A stretch of DNA of 7,221 nt from the NCBI GenBank assembly GCA_001802655.1, contig MGZO01000130.1, positions 24,798 to 32,018 on the forward strand, in the 5' to 3' direction. How positions within the stretch are numbered: the stretch's first letter is position 1; every line of letters starts with the position of its first letter. This stretch comes from Hydrogenophilales bacterium RIFOXYD1_FULL_62_11 (lineage in GTDB: Bacteria > Pseudomonadota > Gammaproteobacteria > Burkholderiales > Thiobacillaceae). The position numbers and the translations under genes are program-made. A model generated the notes under the pieces. The model saw only the letters and a program-made list of their open reading frames with translations, was not told where the DNA came from and made no database searches. Positions 1 through 6,687 of the stretch are shown piece after piece.

Positions 1-43
1 TTTTTATTGGAATTTTCAAGCCAGTCCGGGGCCGAAATCCATT

Positions 44-59
44 TGGCACAGGCATTGCA
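44..59 (+). promoter_or_regulatory. sigma-54 (RpoN) -24/-12 promoter
   Basis: The sequence TGGCACAGGCATTGCA matches the RpoN consensus TGGCACG-N4-TTGCW with a single mismatch (A for the final G of the -24 block). The invariant GG (45-46) and GC (57-58) have the required 10-base separation, and the bases after TTGCA are A/T-rich as usual. The predicted transcription start is near position 70, giving a leader of about 26 nt before the ATG at 96. RpoN promoters need an AAA+ enhancer-binding activator. Its site would normally lie further upstream than the 43 bases available here, so the activator cannot be guessed. Confidence 0.72.
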
Positions 60-95
60 TATAAATCAGCATCCAACCTCACTCAGGAGCACATC

Positions 96-248
96 ATGAA
101 ACTGCAATTCGGCCAAACCCAACTCGTTCTTGCCCTGAGCCGCTCGCCTTTTGACTGGTTTTACGGCCATACCGAGCGCATGAGCCTCACCAGTCTCTCC
201 GTGCTGTTCGTGCAGTTCTCGGTGTTCGCCCGCCAGCCGAGCGCGTAA
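96..248 (+). CDS. Microprotein 1 of a tandem paralogous pair, function unknown
   Basis: This is a 50-residue open frame starting at an ATG preceded by AGGAG (85-89) with 6 bases spacing, just downstream of the sigma-54 promoter. I do not recognise a family. The peptide has a polar N-terminus, the motif LSRSP at residues 14-18, a single WF (21-22), and a moderately hydrophobic stretch at about residues 31-45 (containing SVLFV) ending in RQP (46-48). It has no cysteines and no convincing signal peptide. The hydrophobic stretch is short for a transmembrane helix, so membrane association is only possible. The case that it is a real gene rests on its promoter, its RBS and its gap-free similarity to the next frame (20 of 37 residues identical, residues 12-48 against 11-47). 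The stop overlaps the ATG of the second gene. Genes this short are often missed by automatic annotation. Confidence 0.65.
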   Translation: MKLQFGQTQLVLALSRSPFDWFYGHTERMSLTSLSVLFVQFSVFARQPSA

Positions 249-427
249 TGCAACTGAATCGATGCATCAGTGTGAGCTTAAGTTTGTCCCGCTCGCCCGT
301 GGGCCTGTTTAGCGGCAGCACACACCAGATGTCCATGTTCAGCCTGACGCTTTTGTTCGTTGAGTTACGCGTATTGCGGCGCCAGCCCGCACATTGCCCC
401 CACATGCCACGCCATCACGCCTCATAG
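248..427 (+). CDS. Microprotein 2 of a tandem paralogous pair, function unknown
   Basis: This 59-residue frame begins at the ATG that shares one base with the preceding stop (TAATG). It lacks a good Shine-Dalgarno of its own, so translation by reinitiation or coupling is likely. Residues 11-47 align without gaps to the first microprotein. Shared elements are LSRSP, then F, G and T at matching spacing, MS, SL, LFV, V and RQP. Serine codons at two aligned positions differ as AGC versus TCC, and most shared leucine, valine and proline codons also differ, so conservation is at the protein level and not simply recent DNA duplication. The C-terminal 12 residues are an extra tail rich in His, Pro and Cys (C50) with no counterpart in the first copy. 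The last 6 bases overlap the end of the convergent histidine kinase gene. Function is unknown. Confidence 0.6.
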   Translation: MQLNRCISVSLSLSRSPVGLFSGSTHQMSMFSLTLLFVELRVLRRQPAHCPHMPRHHAS

Positions 428-1702
428 GCGGCGAATTTCCAGCACTGCCTCCAGGCCGCCGCTTGCACGGTTAGCCAGCCACACTTTCCACCCATTGGTT
501 TCTGCCAGTTGACGCACGATCGCCAGCCCGAGCCCGGTTCCGCCCGTCAGCACTGAACGCGACGCCTCCAGCCGGTAAAACGGCCTGAACACCTTTTCCA
601 GCTGATCGGCCGCAATCCCCGCGCCGCTGTCGCGCACGCTCACCCGCACCCGTTGCTCGCCACACTCCAGCGCCAGTTCGACCGGCGTGCCGCCACCGTA
701 ACGCTGTGCGTTCTCGATCAGGTTGACCAGGATTTGCTGCAGCGCCAGTCGCCCGGCAAGCACTTCGCAGGGCGATGCGGACGACCACGCCAGCCCCGCA
801 TCCGCTGCCACCGCATGCAGCAATGCCGCCAGATCGAAGCGCGTTTTGGCTTCTGCCTGGGTGGTGCGCGCCAGTGCCAGATAACCGCTGATCAGCCGGT
901 TCATGTCAGCCAAATCAGCGACAGCACGGTCGATCCGCCCAGGGCTGGCGTCGTCGCGCAACATTTCCAGATTGAGCTGCAGGCGCGTCATCGGTGTACG
1001 CAAGTCATGCGAAATGCCCGCCAGCAAGGTGGTGCGGTTGTCCAGCAACTCGCGCACCTCCTGCGCCATGCGGTTGAAACGGCGCGCCAGCTCGGCGAGT
1101 TCATAGGGACCAGTTTCCGGCAGCGGCTCGGGCAATTCGCCCGCCCCCACCTGGTGGGTCGCCTGCACCGCGCGGGCCAGTGGAACCGTGATGCGACGCA
1201 CCAGCATCAGCGCGGTGAGCAGGCTCAGAAAGGTGCCCAGCGCAACCACGGCGATGGCGGCCAGCGGCAACTTGACGGCATAGCGGTCGGGGAAAAACCC
1301 CACCCGCAAATCATGTCCGCCGAGCGGAATATCGAGCCACGCCGCGGCCGATCCCGGCACGCCCTTCAAGCTCACGGCAGTACCCGTCCGCTGACTCAAT
1401 GCGGCCTCGATCTGGCGACGAAAGGTGAATGGCTGCACATCGGCGGTCGCGCCGACATCGACGGTGGTCAGGCGCAAGCCGTGGCGGCTCGCCAGTTCAC
1501 GCTCGAATGCCGCACGCGTCTGCGGCGGCAGCTCCACCCAGGTTTGCGCCGACAGCACAATCAAGCCGGCGAGATCATTCGCCGAACGTTCCGCCACCGG
1601 CACGATCAGGGTGCGATACACCACCCAGAACGCAGCCGCCTGAAACACGATGAAAGCCAGCGCCAGTGTCAGCGCAGTACGGGCGAAGAGGGAATGCGGC
1701 AT
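422..1702 (-). CDS. EnvZ-type membrane sensor histidine kinase
   Basis: This 426-residue inner-membrane sensor kinase probably autophosphorylates on His and passes the phosphate to the OmpR-like regulator at the head of the operon. Domains in order: TM1 at about residues 8-28; a periplasmic sensor region of roughly 115 residues; TM2 at about 146-168; HAMP at about 170-222; an H-box reading GISHDLRTPMTRL with phospho-acceptor H232, very close to that of EnvZ; and a HATPase_c domain with the N-box asparagine N331, G1 motif DSGAG (358-362), F-box FRPFYR and G2 motif GGTGLGL (387-393). All catalytic motifs are present. The chosen ATG gives a normal N-terminus leading straight into TM1. The frame stays open further upstream, but those codons run into the preceding gene and encode an Arg-rich, non-membrane stretch. 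The Shine-Dalgarno is weak (a GGG just before the ATG), and an in-frame TTG at 1717 is an alternative. The gene follows the phosphodiesterase gene by 58 bases. The sensed signal is unknown. Confidence 0.93.
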   Translation of the reverse strand: MPHSLFARTALTLALAFIVFQAAAFWVVYRTLIVPVAERSANDLAGLIVLSAQTWVELPPQTRAAFERELASRHGLRLTTVDVGATADVQPFTFRRQIEAALSQRTGTAVSLKGVPGSAAAWLDIPLGGHDLRVGFFPDRYAVKLPLAAIAVVALGTFLSLLTALMLVRRITVPLARAVQATHQVGAGELPEPLPETGPYELAELARRFNRMAQEVRELLDNRTTLLAGISHDLRTPMTRLQLNLEMLRDDASPGRIDRAVADLADMNRLISGYLALARTTQAEAKTRFDLAALLHAVAADAGLAWSSASPCEVLAGRLALQQILVNLIENAQRYGGGTPVELALECGEQRVRVSVRDSGAGIAADQLEKVFRPFYRLEASRSVLTGGTGLGLAIVRQLAETNGWKVWLANRASGGLEAVLEIRRL

Positions 1703-1760
1703 GGACCCGATACTCAAATGCGCCGCCGGCCAAAACACTGGCTGCGTAGCCGACAGGCGC

Positions 1761-4700
1761 TCACTTCCCGAATGCCGGCGCCTGCGCCGGCAGCAGATCG
1801 TCGATGCGGCAGGGCTTGTGTAGGGCGTAGCCTTGGGCATAGTCGACCCCGATTTCCCGCAGCGCCTCCAGAATCAGGGGCGACTCCACGTATTCGGCCA
1901 CCGTGATCAGGCCCAGCGAATGTCCGATGTCGTTCATCGACTTGACCATGGCGAAGTCGTCGGGGTTCTGCAGCATGTCCTTGATGAAACTGCCGTCAAT
2001 TTTAAGCGTGTCGGTGCGCAGGTTCTTCAGGTGAGCGTAGGAAGTGAAGCCGCTGCCAAAGTCGTCCAGTGAGAACTTGCAGCCATAGCGACGAATTTCC
2101 CGGATGAAATCCTGCGCGGCGCCATAACTCTCGATGGCGGCAGTTTCCGTAATCTCAAAGGCAATCTTGTGGGTGGGGATATCGCCGCCTGGCAGCACCT
2201 GTTGCAGATAGTTCATCACCTCGGGATTGCTCAGCGAGTTGGCGGACAGGTTGATGGCGAAGCCCCCCAGGGATGCAAAAGCCGACGGATGGGCCCTGAT
2301 CCATTCGAACACTTTCTGCATCACCCAGATATCCAGCTCGTGGCAGCGCTGCAGGCTTTCCACTGCGGAAACGAAGTGCATGGGACTGATTTCCTGCCCG
2401 GCCTCGCTGTCGATACCCAGCAGAATTTCGTAATAGGGCAAGAGCGGCGTGTCCGCACCAATGGGCATGACCTGCTGGCAGCGCAAATACAAGCCATTGC
2501 CCTTGAGGAAGGCGTCGATGCGCCCCGCCCAGTCCATCAGCGATTCCTGCGACTGCAGCTGAGGACTGGCCTGCTCATAAATCTGCATCCGGTTGCGCCC
2601 CATCGACCTGGCCGTGATGCAGGCCGAATCGGCGTGCCGCAGGGCTTCTACCGCACTGAAGCGGGTGGGCGCATATTCGGTCAAACCGATGTTGAAGCCG
2701 ATGCTGTAGCTGTGCTGCCCATGCTGGAAAGAATAATCCTTCACCTGTTTGAGCAGGCTGTCGACAGCCTGGCAACCATCGGTCCGGTTGCAGTTGGGCA
2801 GCAGGACCGCCAGGGTATCGTCGCGGAAGGTGGCCAGCAGCGCATCAGGGCCGATATGCGCGCGAACCTCCCTGGCCAGACTGCGGCTCAGGCTTTCCGC
2901 CGCCTCTACGCCACAGGTGTTGTAGATCACGCGGAACTGGTCAAACTCGATGATGCCGATCGCGTGCGATTTGTCCGCCTGATCCGGCAGGGTCAACTGG
3001 TTCAGGTGATGCATGAACCCCTTGCGATTAAGCAATCCCGTCACCGGATCGTGCATGACCTGATGCACCATGCGCTGGTAGGTCTCGTCGAACAGGGCAT
3101 GCTCCGAGCGCTCGAACAGCGGCAGATCCAGATCCTTGCCCGGTTTGACGAGCCCGCCCTGCATCCGTCGGGAAAGCTCGGCCAGGGTGAGATCCGTCTT
3201 GCTGGTCGCGGAGCGATTGGAAAAAGCGCAGCCCAATGGTGGCTGGCTGACCCAGATCAGTTGCATCGGAACCCAGGCGCCGTCCAGACTGAAATTCCAC
3301 CAGTCGCCCACCCGCAGGCGTTCCGCCAGCCGGCGATGTGCCGGCGCATCGCTCTCGCCACGCGAGGGTGCCAACCTGCCCGGCGGAACCCGCACCATGG
3401 CGGTTACGGCTGCGGGACTCAACGACGCATCGGCCAGTCTGTCGCCCAACTCATCCATGAAGGCAGCCAGCAGCTTGGCGTCGACATTGACCGTTGCCAG
3501 GGTGCGCTCGATCTCATTCAGCAATGTCTGGGCTGCCTCGGCGGTGCGGGACTCGTCTGCCTGGGCGGGGTCGAGCCAGGCGAACAACCGGTCCAGCACG
3601 GCGAGACCTGCGTCCCAGGACTCGCCGTGCGCGCCCTGGCGCATTTCCAGCAGGACGAGAGACTGGCGCCAGCCCGCGTCCAGCAGACGCAGCAGCATGG
3701 CGGGCACTTCGCGCCCGGCCAAACGCTGCTCCAGCGCCGCGTTGACCCGGGCGCGGGCCGAACGGATGCGCTCCCGCCCTTCGCTGGCTTCCTGCTGGCG
3801 CGCCACGCGCGTTCTGCGGATTTGCAGGATCGGTAGCAGCACCTTTTCCAGGCTGTCGCGAACCCCCTCGAAAACGCCTGGGTCTTCATCAGCCCGGCTG
3901 CAGACGCGATCCACCAGCAGGTAGAGGAAGCGTTGCAGCTTGGCATCGAAAAACTTGCCCTTGTCATCTGCCGCCACGGCGTATTGCTCGATGAGGTTGA
4001 GCACCTGCCGGGCGGGATGGTCGGGCAGGTTGGGGAAATTGGTGTCCTGCAGCGCCAGTTTGAGCAGCGGACGCTCCAGCCGCTTCACCAGCAATTCCAC
4101 ATCCGAGCTGGGCACAAAGTCCGCACGCGCCCGGGCGAACAGATCCGAAGTGGTATCCAGAATCTGCCGCTGACCCGGCGCAATCCGTCTCGCCGCCCCC
4201 CCGCTTGCAGCGAGGTGCGCATCAATCCGGGCAGTCAATGAAGACGACCGCCCTGACGGGGTCTGGCTCACCAGAGGCAAGCTGTCCAGGGCGTGCTGCA
4301 ACTCGCGCAGGTCGAGCTCCGGCAATGCCGTCCTGCCGCCGTCTGGCATCCCAACCGATCCCGGCGCCGCCTCATCGCGCCCCGCCATCTGGCGCGCGGT
4401 CTGTTGCAAGCGACTGAGCATGGGCAGGATTTCGGGCCGCGCGGCAGCCGGATGCCCCGGGGACGGCCCCATCCGAGTGCCGGATTGCGCGGCAGCCGCA
4501 GCCAGTGCGTCACTTGCTGCGCGTCGCTGGGATTGATTGAGGCTCGCCAGAATACGATCCAGGCTGTATTCGGCACTTTCCGGCGCAGGGGACGTGCCCG
4601 CCTGATCCTGCTTGTACAGTGCGTTCAGGGTGTCGGCGATTTCGGCCAGATCCGGCCTGGGCTTGTCGCTTGCTGCGGATTGAACCTCTGCAACTGCGGC

Positions 4701-5741
4701 CTTGGCAGGCTTCGATTTCGGCTTGTCGCGTTTCGGCTCGGGCGGGGTGGCCAGCAGTACGGCGGCCAGCGCCTGGTTAAGTTGCGGGTAAAGCAGCGGG
4801 ATCTGGTTTGACACCGCCTGCCCGAGCGCCCGGTAAAGAACCGCCCGCATGGGGTTGGAAAAATCCAGTACCTGAATGGCATCCTGGAAGGCGTGCCCAA
4901 TGACTTCCGGGCCGAAGGGATTGTTTTTCCTGTCGACCATCATGCCGGTCAAGCGGCTGTAGCGCTGCTCGAATTCGCCAAGCGGGGAGGCAACCTCCGC
5001 CTCGATCTGCTTGATGACCGCCGATAAACTCAACCAGTCCTCAAACTCGGCTTCGTCGACGAGAGACAGGGTGTTCGCCACAGGCTCGTCCGAAGGCGCG
5101 CCTGCGACCGGTCCGACAGCCTGAATGCGGTCGCGTATGGCATTAAAAAAACCATCCTCAATGCGGCTGCGGCGTTGCGCCAGTTCCTGGACGCCATAGT
5201 TATAGCGGGAGCGCTCCAGAAAACTCGGTTCGTCCTGGCCCGCTTCACCCAGCCGCGCAGTGGCTCGCTGGAAAAAGTCCAGCATCACTGCGTCAAGAAA
5301 ACTGCGGAACTGGCTGGTGCATTCCAGTTGCAGCGCCTGAACCTGTTGCGGATCCAGACCGGAGTCCGGCTTCCCTGAATCAGGCTGGGCACGATGTCCA
5401 CTCGCCGTACGCAAGGCTTCCACCATTTCTTCGGGTAGCGGCGCGGTGAAAACGCCGACCCCGCCGGGCGAGACATGCGCGACCCGACCCTTGCACCGGA
5501 ATTCGCCCGCGCCGCTGAGGGCAAACATCACCTGTACGGAATCGCCCACCAGAACAGAGATGGCCGCGTCAGGGGTGCGCGCACCGGGAAAAGCCACGTA
5601 CAGCCCGGTTTTGCAATAGTCACGAATTTCAGCCGGCAAGGCCACGCCTTCGCCAAAGCGGACATGCGCGGTCTGCGATGTGGCCAGCCGCGCATGACGG
5701 CGCAGTTCCTTTTTGCTCATTCCGGAAGAAGCAGGCGTCAT
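1761..5741 (-). CDS. PilZ-like/DUF1631/GGDEF/EAL c-di-GMP protein, probable phosphodiesterase
   Basis: This is a 1326-residue cytoplasmic protein with four recognisable modules. (1) Residues about 14-100 are PilZ-like: RRHAR (14-18) supplies the RxxxR c-di-GMP motif, but the second motif reads DYCKTG (41-46) instead of D/NxSxxG. (2) About 133-861 match the DUF1631 family, including VDEAEFEDWL and the KNNPFGP block; a Pro/Ala/Lys-rich linker (about 330-440) interrupts it. (3) A GGDEF domain at about 892-1056 opens with HDPVTGLLNRKGF, but its active-site loop reads RDDTL instead of GGDEF, so it should not make c-di-GMP. (4) An EAL domain at about 1080-1320 keeps the catalytic and metal ligands: E1105 in EIL, N1164, E1196, D1226-D1227 in DDFGSG, K1247, the AEYVE glutamates (1283, 1286) and Q1303. 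The protein is therefore predicted to hydrolyse c-di-GMP, with PilZ and GGDEF as possible ligand-sensing modules. The ATG at 5741 was chosen over a TTG at 5768 that would add 9 residues; both have weak ribosome sites. The gene lies between the regulator and the kinase, 58 bases from the kinase. Confidence 0.92.
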   Translation of the reverse strand: MTPASSGMSKKELRRHARLATSQTAHVRFGEGVALPAEIRDYCKTGLYVAFPGARTPDAAISVLVGDSVQVMFALSGAGEFRCKGRVAHVSPGGVGVFTAPLPEEMVEALRTASGHRAQPDSGKPDSGLDPQQVQALQLECTSQFRSFLDAVMLDFFQRATARLGEAGQDEPSFLERSRYNYGVQELAQRRSRIEDGFFNAIRDRIQAVGPVAGAPSDEPVANTLSLVDEAEFEDWLSLSAVIKQIEAEVASPLGEFEQRYSRLTGMMVDRKNNPFGPEVIGHAFQDAIQVLDFSNPMRAVLYRALGQAVSNQIPLLYPQLNQALAAVLLATPPEPKRDKPKSKPAKAAVAEVQSAASDKPRPDLAEIADTLNALYKQDQAGTSPAPESAEYSLDRILASLNQSQRRAASDALAAAAAQSGTRMGPSPGHPAAARPEILPMLSRLQQTARQMAGRDEAAPGSVGMPDGGRTALPELDLRELQHALDSLPLVSQTPSGRSSSLTARIDAHLAASGGAARRIAPGQRQILDTTSDLFARARADFVPSSDVELLVKRLERPLLKLALQDTNFPNLPDHPARQVLNLIEQYAVAADDKGKFFDAKLQRFLYLLVDRVCSRADEDPGVFEGVRDSLEKVLLPILQIRRTRVARQQEASEGRERIRSARARVNAALEQRLAGREVPAMLLRLLDAGWRQSLVLLEMRQGAHGESWDAGLAVLDRLFAWLDPAQADESRTAEAAQTLLNEIERTLATVNVDAKLLAAFMDELGDRLADASLSPAAVTAMVRVPPGRLAPSRGESDAPAHRRLAERLRVGDWWNFSLDGAWVPMQLIWVSQPPLGCAFSNRSATSKTDLTLAELSRRMQGGLVKPGKDLDLPLFERSEHALFDETYQRMVHQVMHDPVTGLLNRKGFMHHLNQLTLPDQADKSHAIGIIEFDQFRVIYNTCGVEAAESLSRSLAREVRAHIGPDALLATFRDDTLAVLLPNCNRTDGCQAVDSLLKQVKDYSFQHGQHSYSIGFNIGLTEYAPTRFSAVEALRHADSACITARSMGRNRMQIYEQASPQLQSQESLMDWAGRIDAFLKGNGLYLRCQQVMPIGADTPLLPYYEILLGIDSEAGQEISPMHFVSAVESLQRCHELDIWVMQKVFEWIRAHPSAFASLGGFAINLSANSLSNPEVMNYLQQVLPGGDIPTHKIAFEITETAAIESYGAAQDFIREIRRYGCKFSLDDFGSGFTSYAHLKNLRTDTLKIDGSFIKDMLQNPDDFAMVKSMNDIGHSLGLITVAEYVESPLILEALREIGVDYAQGYALHKPCRIDDLLPAQAPAFGK

Positions 5742-5797
5742 CTCGTCTCTATAGGGGCGCTTATTCAAAGGATACCGATTCGCTTGCTGCGATGATC

Positions 5798-5818
5798 GCT
5801 CAAAACAACCCTTTGAGC
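5798..5818 (-). other. Perfect 7-bp stem-loop between regulator and phosphodiesterase genes
   Basis: In the intergenic region after the regulator stop, the transcript can form GCTCAAA paired with TTTGAGC around a 7-base loop. No U-run follows on the minus strand, so it is not a typical intrinsic terminator. It could be an mRNA processing or stability element that sets unequal expression of regulator and phosphodiesterase, or chance. The stem contains AT pairs and would be only moderately stable. Confidence 0.4.
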
Positions 5819-5826
5819 AGGCTCAT

Positions 5827-6540
5827 TTAACCCTTTCCCTGCGGCACGAACAGGTAGCCCTGCCCGCGCTGGGTGCGGATATAGGCCGGATTGGCTGGGT
5901 CATCCTCGATTTTCTTGCGCAGGCGATTCACCCGCACATCGATACTGCGGTCGAACGGATCGCGCTCGAAGCCGCGCAACTGATCCATCAGCCAGTCGCG
6001 CGACAGCGCGCGATTGGCGTGACTGACGAATATTTCCAGCAGTTCGTATTCGCCACCGGTGAGGGTAATTTCGCTGCCATCGCGGCTGAGACTGCGGGCA
6101 TCGAGATTGGCGACAAACGGGCCAAAGGCAAAGGTTTTGGCAGAAGCGACCGTGGCCTGCGGCGTAACCCCATCCTGCCGCCTGAGCACTGCGCGGATGC
6201 GCGCCAGCAACTCGCGCGGATTGAACGGTTTGGGCAGATAGTCGTCCGCACCGACTTCGAGGCCGATGATGCGGTCGATATCCTCGCCCTTGGCCGACAG
6301 CATGATGATGGGTGGAAACCCCGGCTGCGCCCGCAGGCGACGCGCAACCGACAGGCCATCTTCGCCCGGCATCATCCAGTCGAGCACCACGAGCCGGGGC
6401 AGGCGCTCCGCCAGCAAGCGATCCAGCGCGGCGGCGTCTGCTGCCGTCTCGACCCTATAGCCCTGTGCGGTCAGATACTCGGCCACCAACTCGCGGATGC
6501 CGGGGTCGTCGTCGGTCACATAAATCAGGTCTTGTTCCAT
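5827..6540 (-). CDS. ompR: OmpR-family response regulator
   Basis: This 237-residue DNA-binding response regulator is the likely partner of the EnvZ-type kinase in the same operon. The receiver domain (about residues 4-120) has the acidic pocket D10-D11, phospho-acceptor D54 in VVLDWMMPGEDGL, S82 at the switch position and K104 in PKPFNPRELLARIRAVLRR. The stretch from KGEDIDRI through this motif closely resembles E. coli OmpR as I recall it. The C-terminal winged-helix domain (about 137-235) includes GGEYELLEIF, the recognition-helix region RSIDVRVNRLRKKIEDDP and RTQRGQGYLF. Length is typical (OmpR is 239 residues). The ATG at 6540 gives the expected MEQDLIYVTDDD start. The frame remains open upstream, but that extension crosses the promoter and is not family-like. 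There is no Shine-Dalgarno: a -10 element sits 6 bases before the ATG, suggesting a leaderless mRNA. Calling it the true OmpR orthologue is an inference from similarity and the kinase type. Confidence 0.94.
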   Translation of the reverse strand: MEQDLIYVTDDDPGIRELVAEYLTAQGYRVETAADAAALDRLLAERLPRLVVLDWMMPGEDGLSVARRLRAQPGFPPIIMLSAKGEDIDRIIGLEVGADDYLPKPFNPRELLARIRAVLRRQDGVTPQATVASAKTFAFGPFVANLDARSLSRDGSEITLTGGEYELLEIFVSHANRALSRDWLMDQLRGFERDPFDRSIDVRVNRLRKKIEDDPANPAYIRTQRGQGYLFVPQGKG

Positions 6541-6546
6541 GCGGCC

Positions 6547-6576
6547 ACTATAGCGCGGCCCCTGCGCGCTTCCCAA
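6547..6576 (-). promoter_or_regulatory. Sigma-70-like promoter of the response regulator, predicted leaderless
   Basis: On the minus strand the -35 TTGGGA (6576-6571) and -10 TATAGT (6552-6547) are separated by 18 bases. The -10 matches TATAAT at 5 of 6 positions; the -35 matches TTGACA at 4 of 6. Counting 7 bases past the -10 places +1 on the A of the regulator's ATG (6540), so the transcript should have no 5' leader. The absence of any Shine-Dalgarno fits this. The weak -35 fits an activator-assisted promoter. Confidence 0.6.
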
Positions 6577-6577
6577 C

Positions 6578-6595
6578 CGGTTACACACGGTTACA
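6578..6595 (+). promoter_or_regulatory. OmpR-family binding site: two direct repeats of CGGTTACA
   Basis: CGGTTACACACGGTTACA holds two identical 8-base units whose starts are exactly 10 bases apart, one helical turn. This is the GTTACA-N4-GTTACA arrangement typical of head-to-tail dimers of OmpR/PhoB-family regulators. It lies at about -38 to -55 relative to the predicted start of the regulator gene, immediately upstream of its -35, which is a classical activator position. It is also about 92 bases upstream of the divergent 6688 gene. Autoregulation and control of the divergent envelope genes are inferences from position. Confidence 0.65.
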
Positions 6596-6599
6596 AAAT

Positions 6600-6609
6600 C
6601 GCACGTGCG
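6600..6609. repeat. 10-bp perfect palindrome CGCACGTGCG
   Basis: This is a perfect inverted repeat in the divergent intergenic region, 4 bases beyond the OmpR-like direct repeat. It could be an operator for a second regulator. A 10-bp GC-rich palindrome can also occur by chance, so the functional call is weak. Confidence 0.25.
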
Positions 6610-6687
6610 CGAAACAGAGCGCTTACTTTCCCCATCCAAACTGCGAAGCGTGGAAGCGAGTCATCGCCTCCCGAACAAGGAGACACC

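Noticed and set aside
187..405. Minus-strand 72-codon frame in the microprotein region
   Set aside because: It is a shadow of the two plus-strand microproteins. It has no RBS and a biased Arg-rich composition.
1703..1840. Longer histidine kinase start overlapping the phosphodiesterase end
   Set aside because: It adds an Arg/Ser-rich stretch before TM1 and lies mostly within the preceding gene. The ATG at 1702 gives a normal membrane-kinase N-terminus.
653..1906. Long plus-strand open frame (417 codons) opposite the histidine kinase
   Set aside because: It lies antisense to a gene with full kinase motifs. The translation is a low-complexity Arg/Gln/His-rich product with no domain, as expected from GC-rich codon structure.
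2169..3836. Plus-strand open frame of 555 codons opposite the DUF1631/GGDEF/EAL gene
   Set aside because: It is a mirror of strongly supported coding sequence. It has no recognisable domain and no convincing RBS.
5798..5818. Intrinsic terminator between regulator and phosphodiesterase
   Set aside because: The hairpin is not followed by a T-tract on the minus strand and has a weak AT-containing stem, so it was kept only as an unclassified stem-loop.
6541..6639. N-terminal extension of the response regulator by 33 residues
   Set aside because: It would cover the promoter and the OmpR-like box, and it is unlike the family N-terminus, which begins close to the TDDD motif.
6019..6687. Upstream extension of the 6688-6978 frame to a 319-residue protein
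   Set aside because: The extension runs antisense through the response regulator. The strong AAGGAG and signal peptide place the start at 6688.
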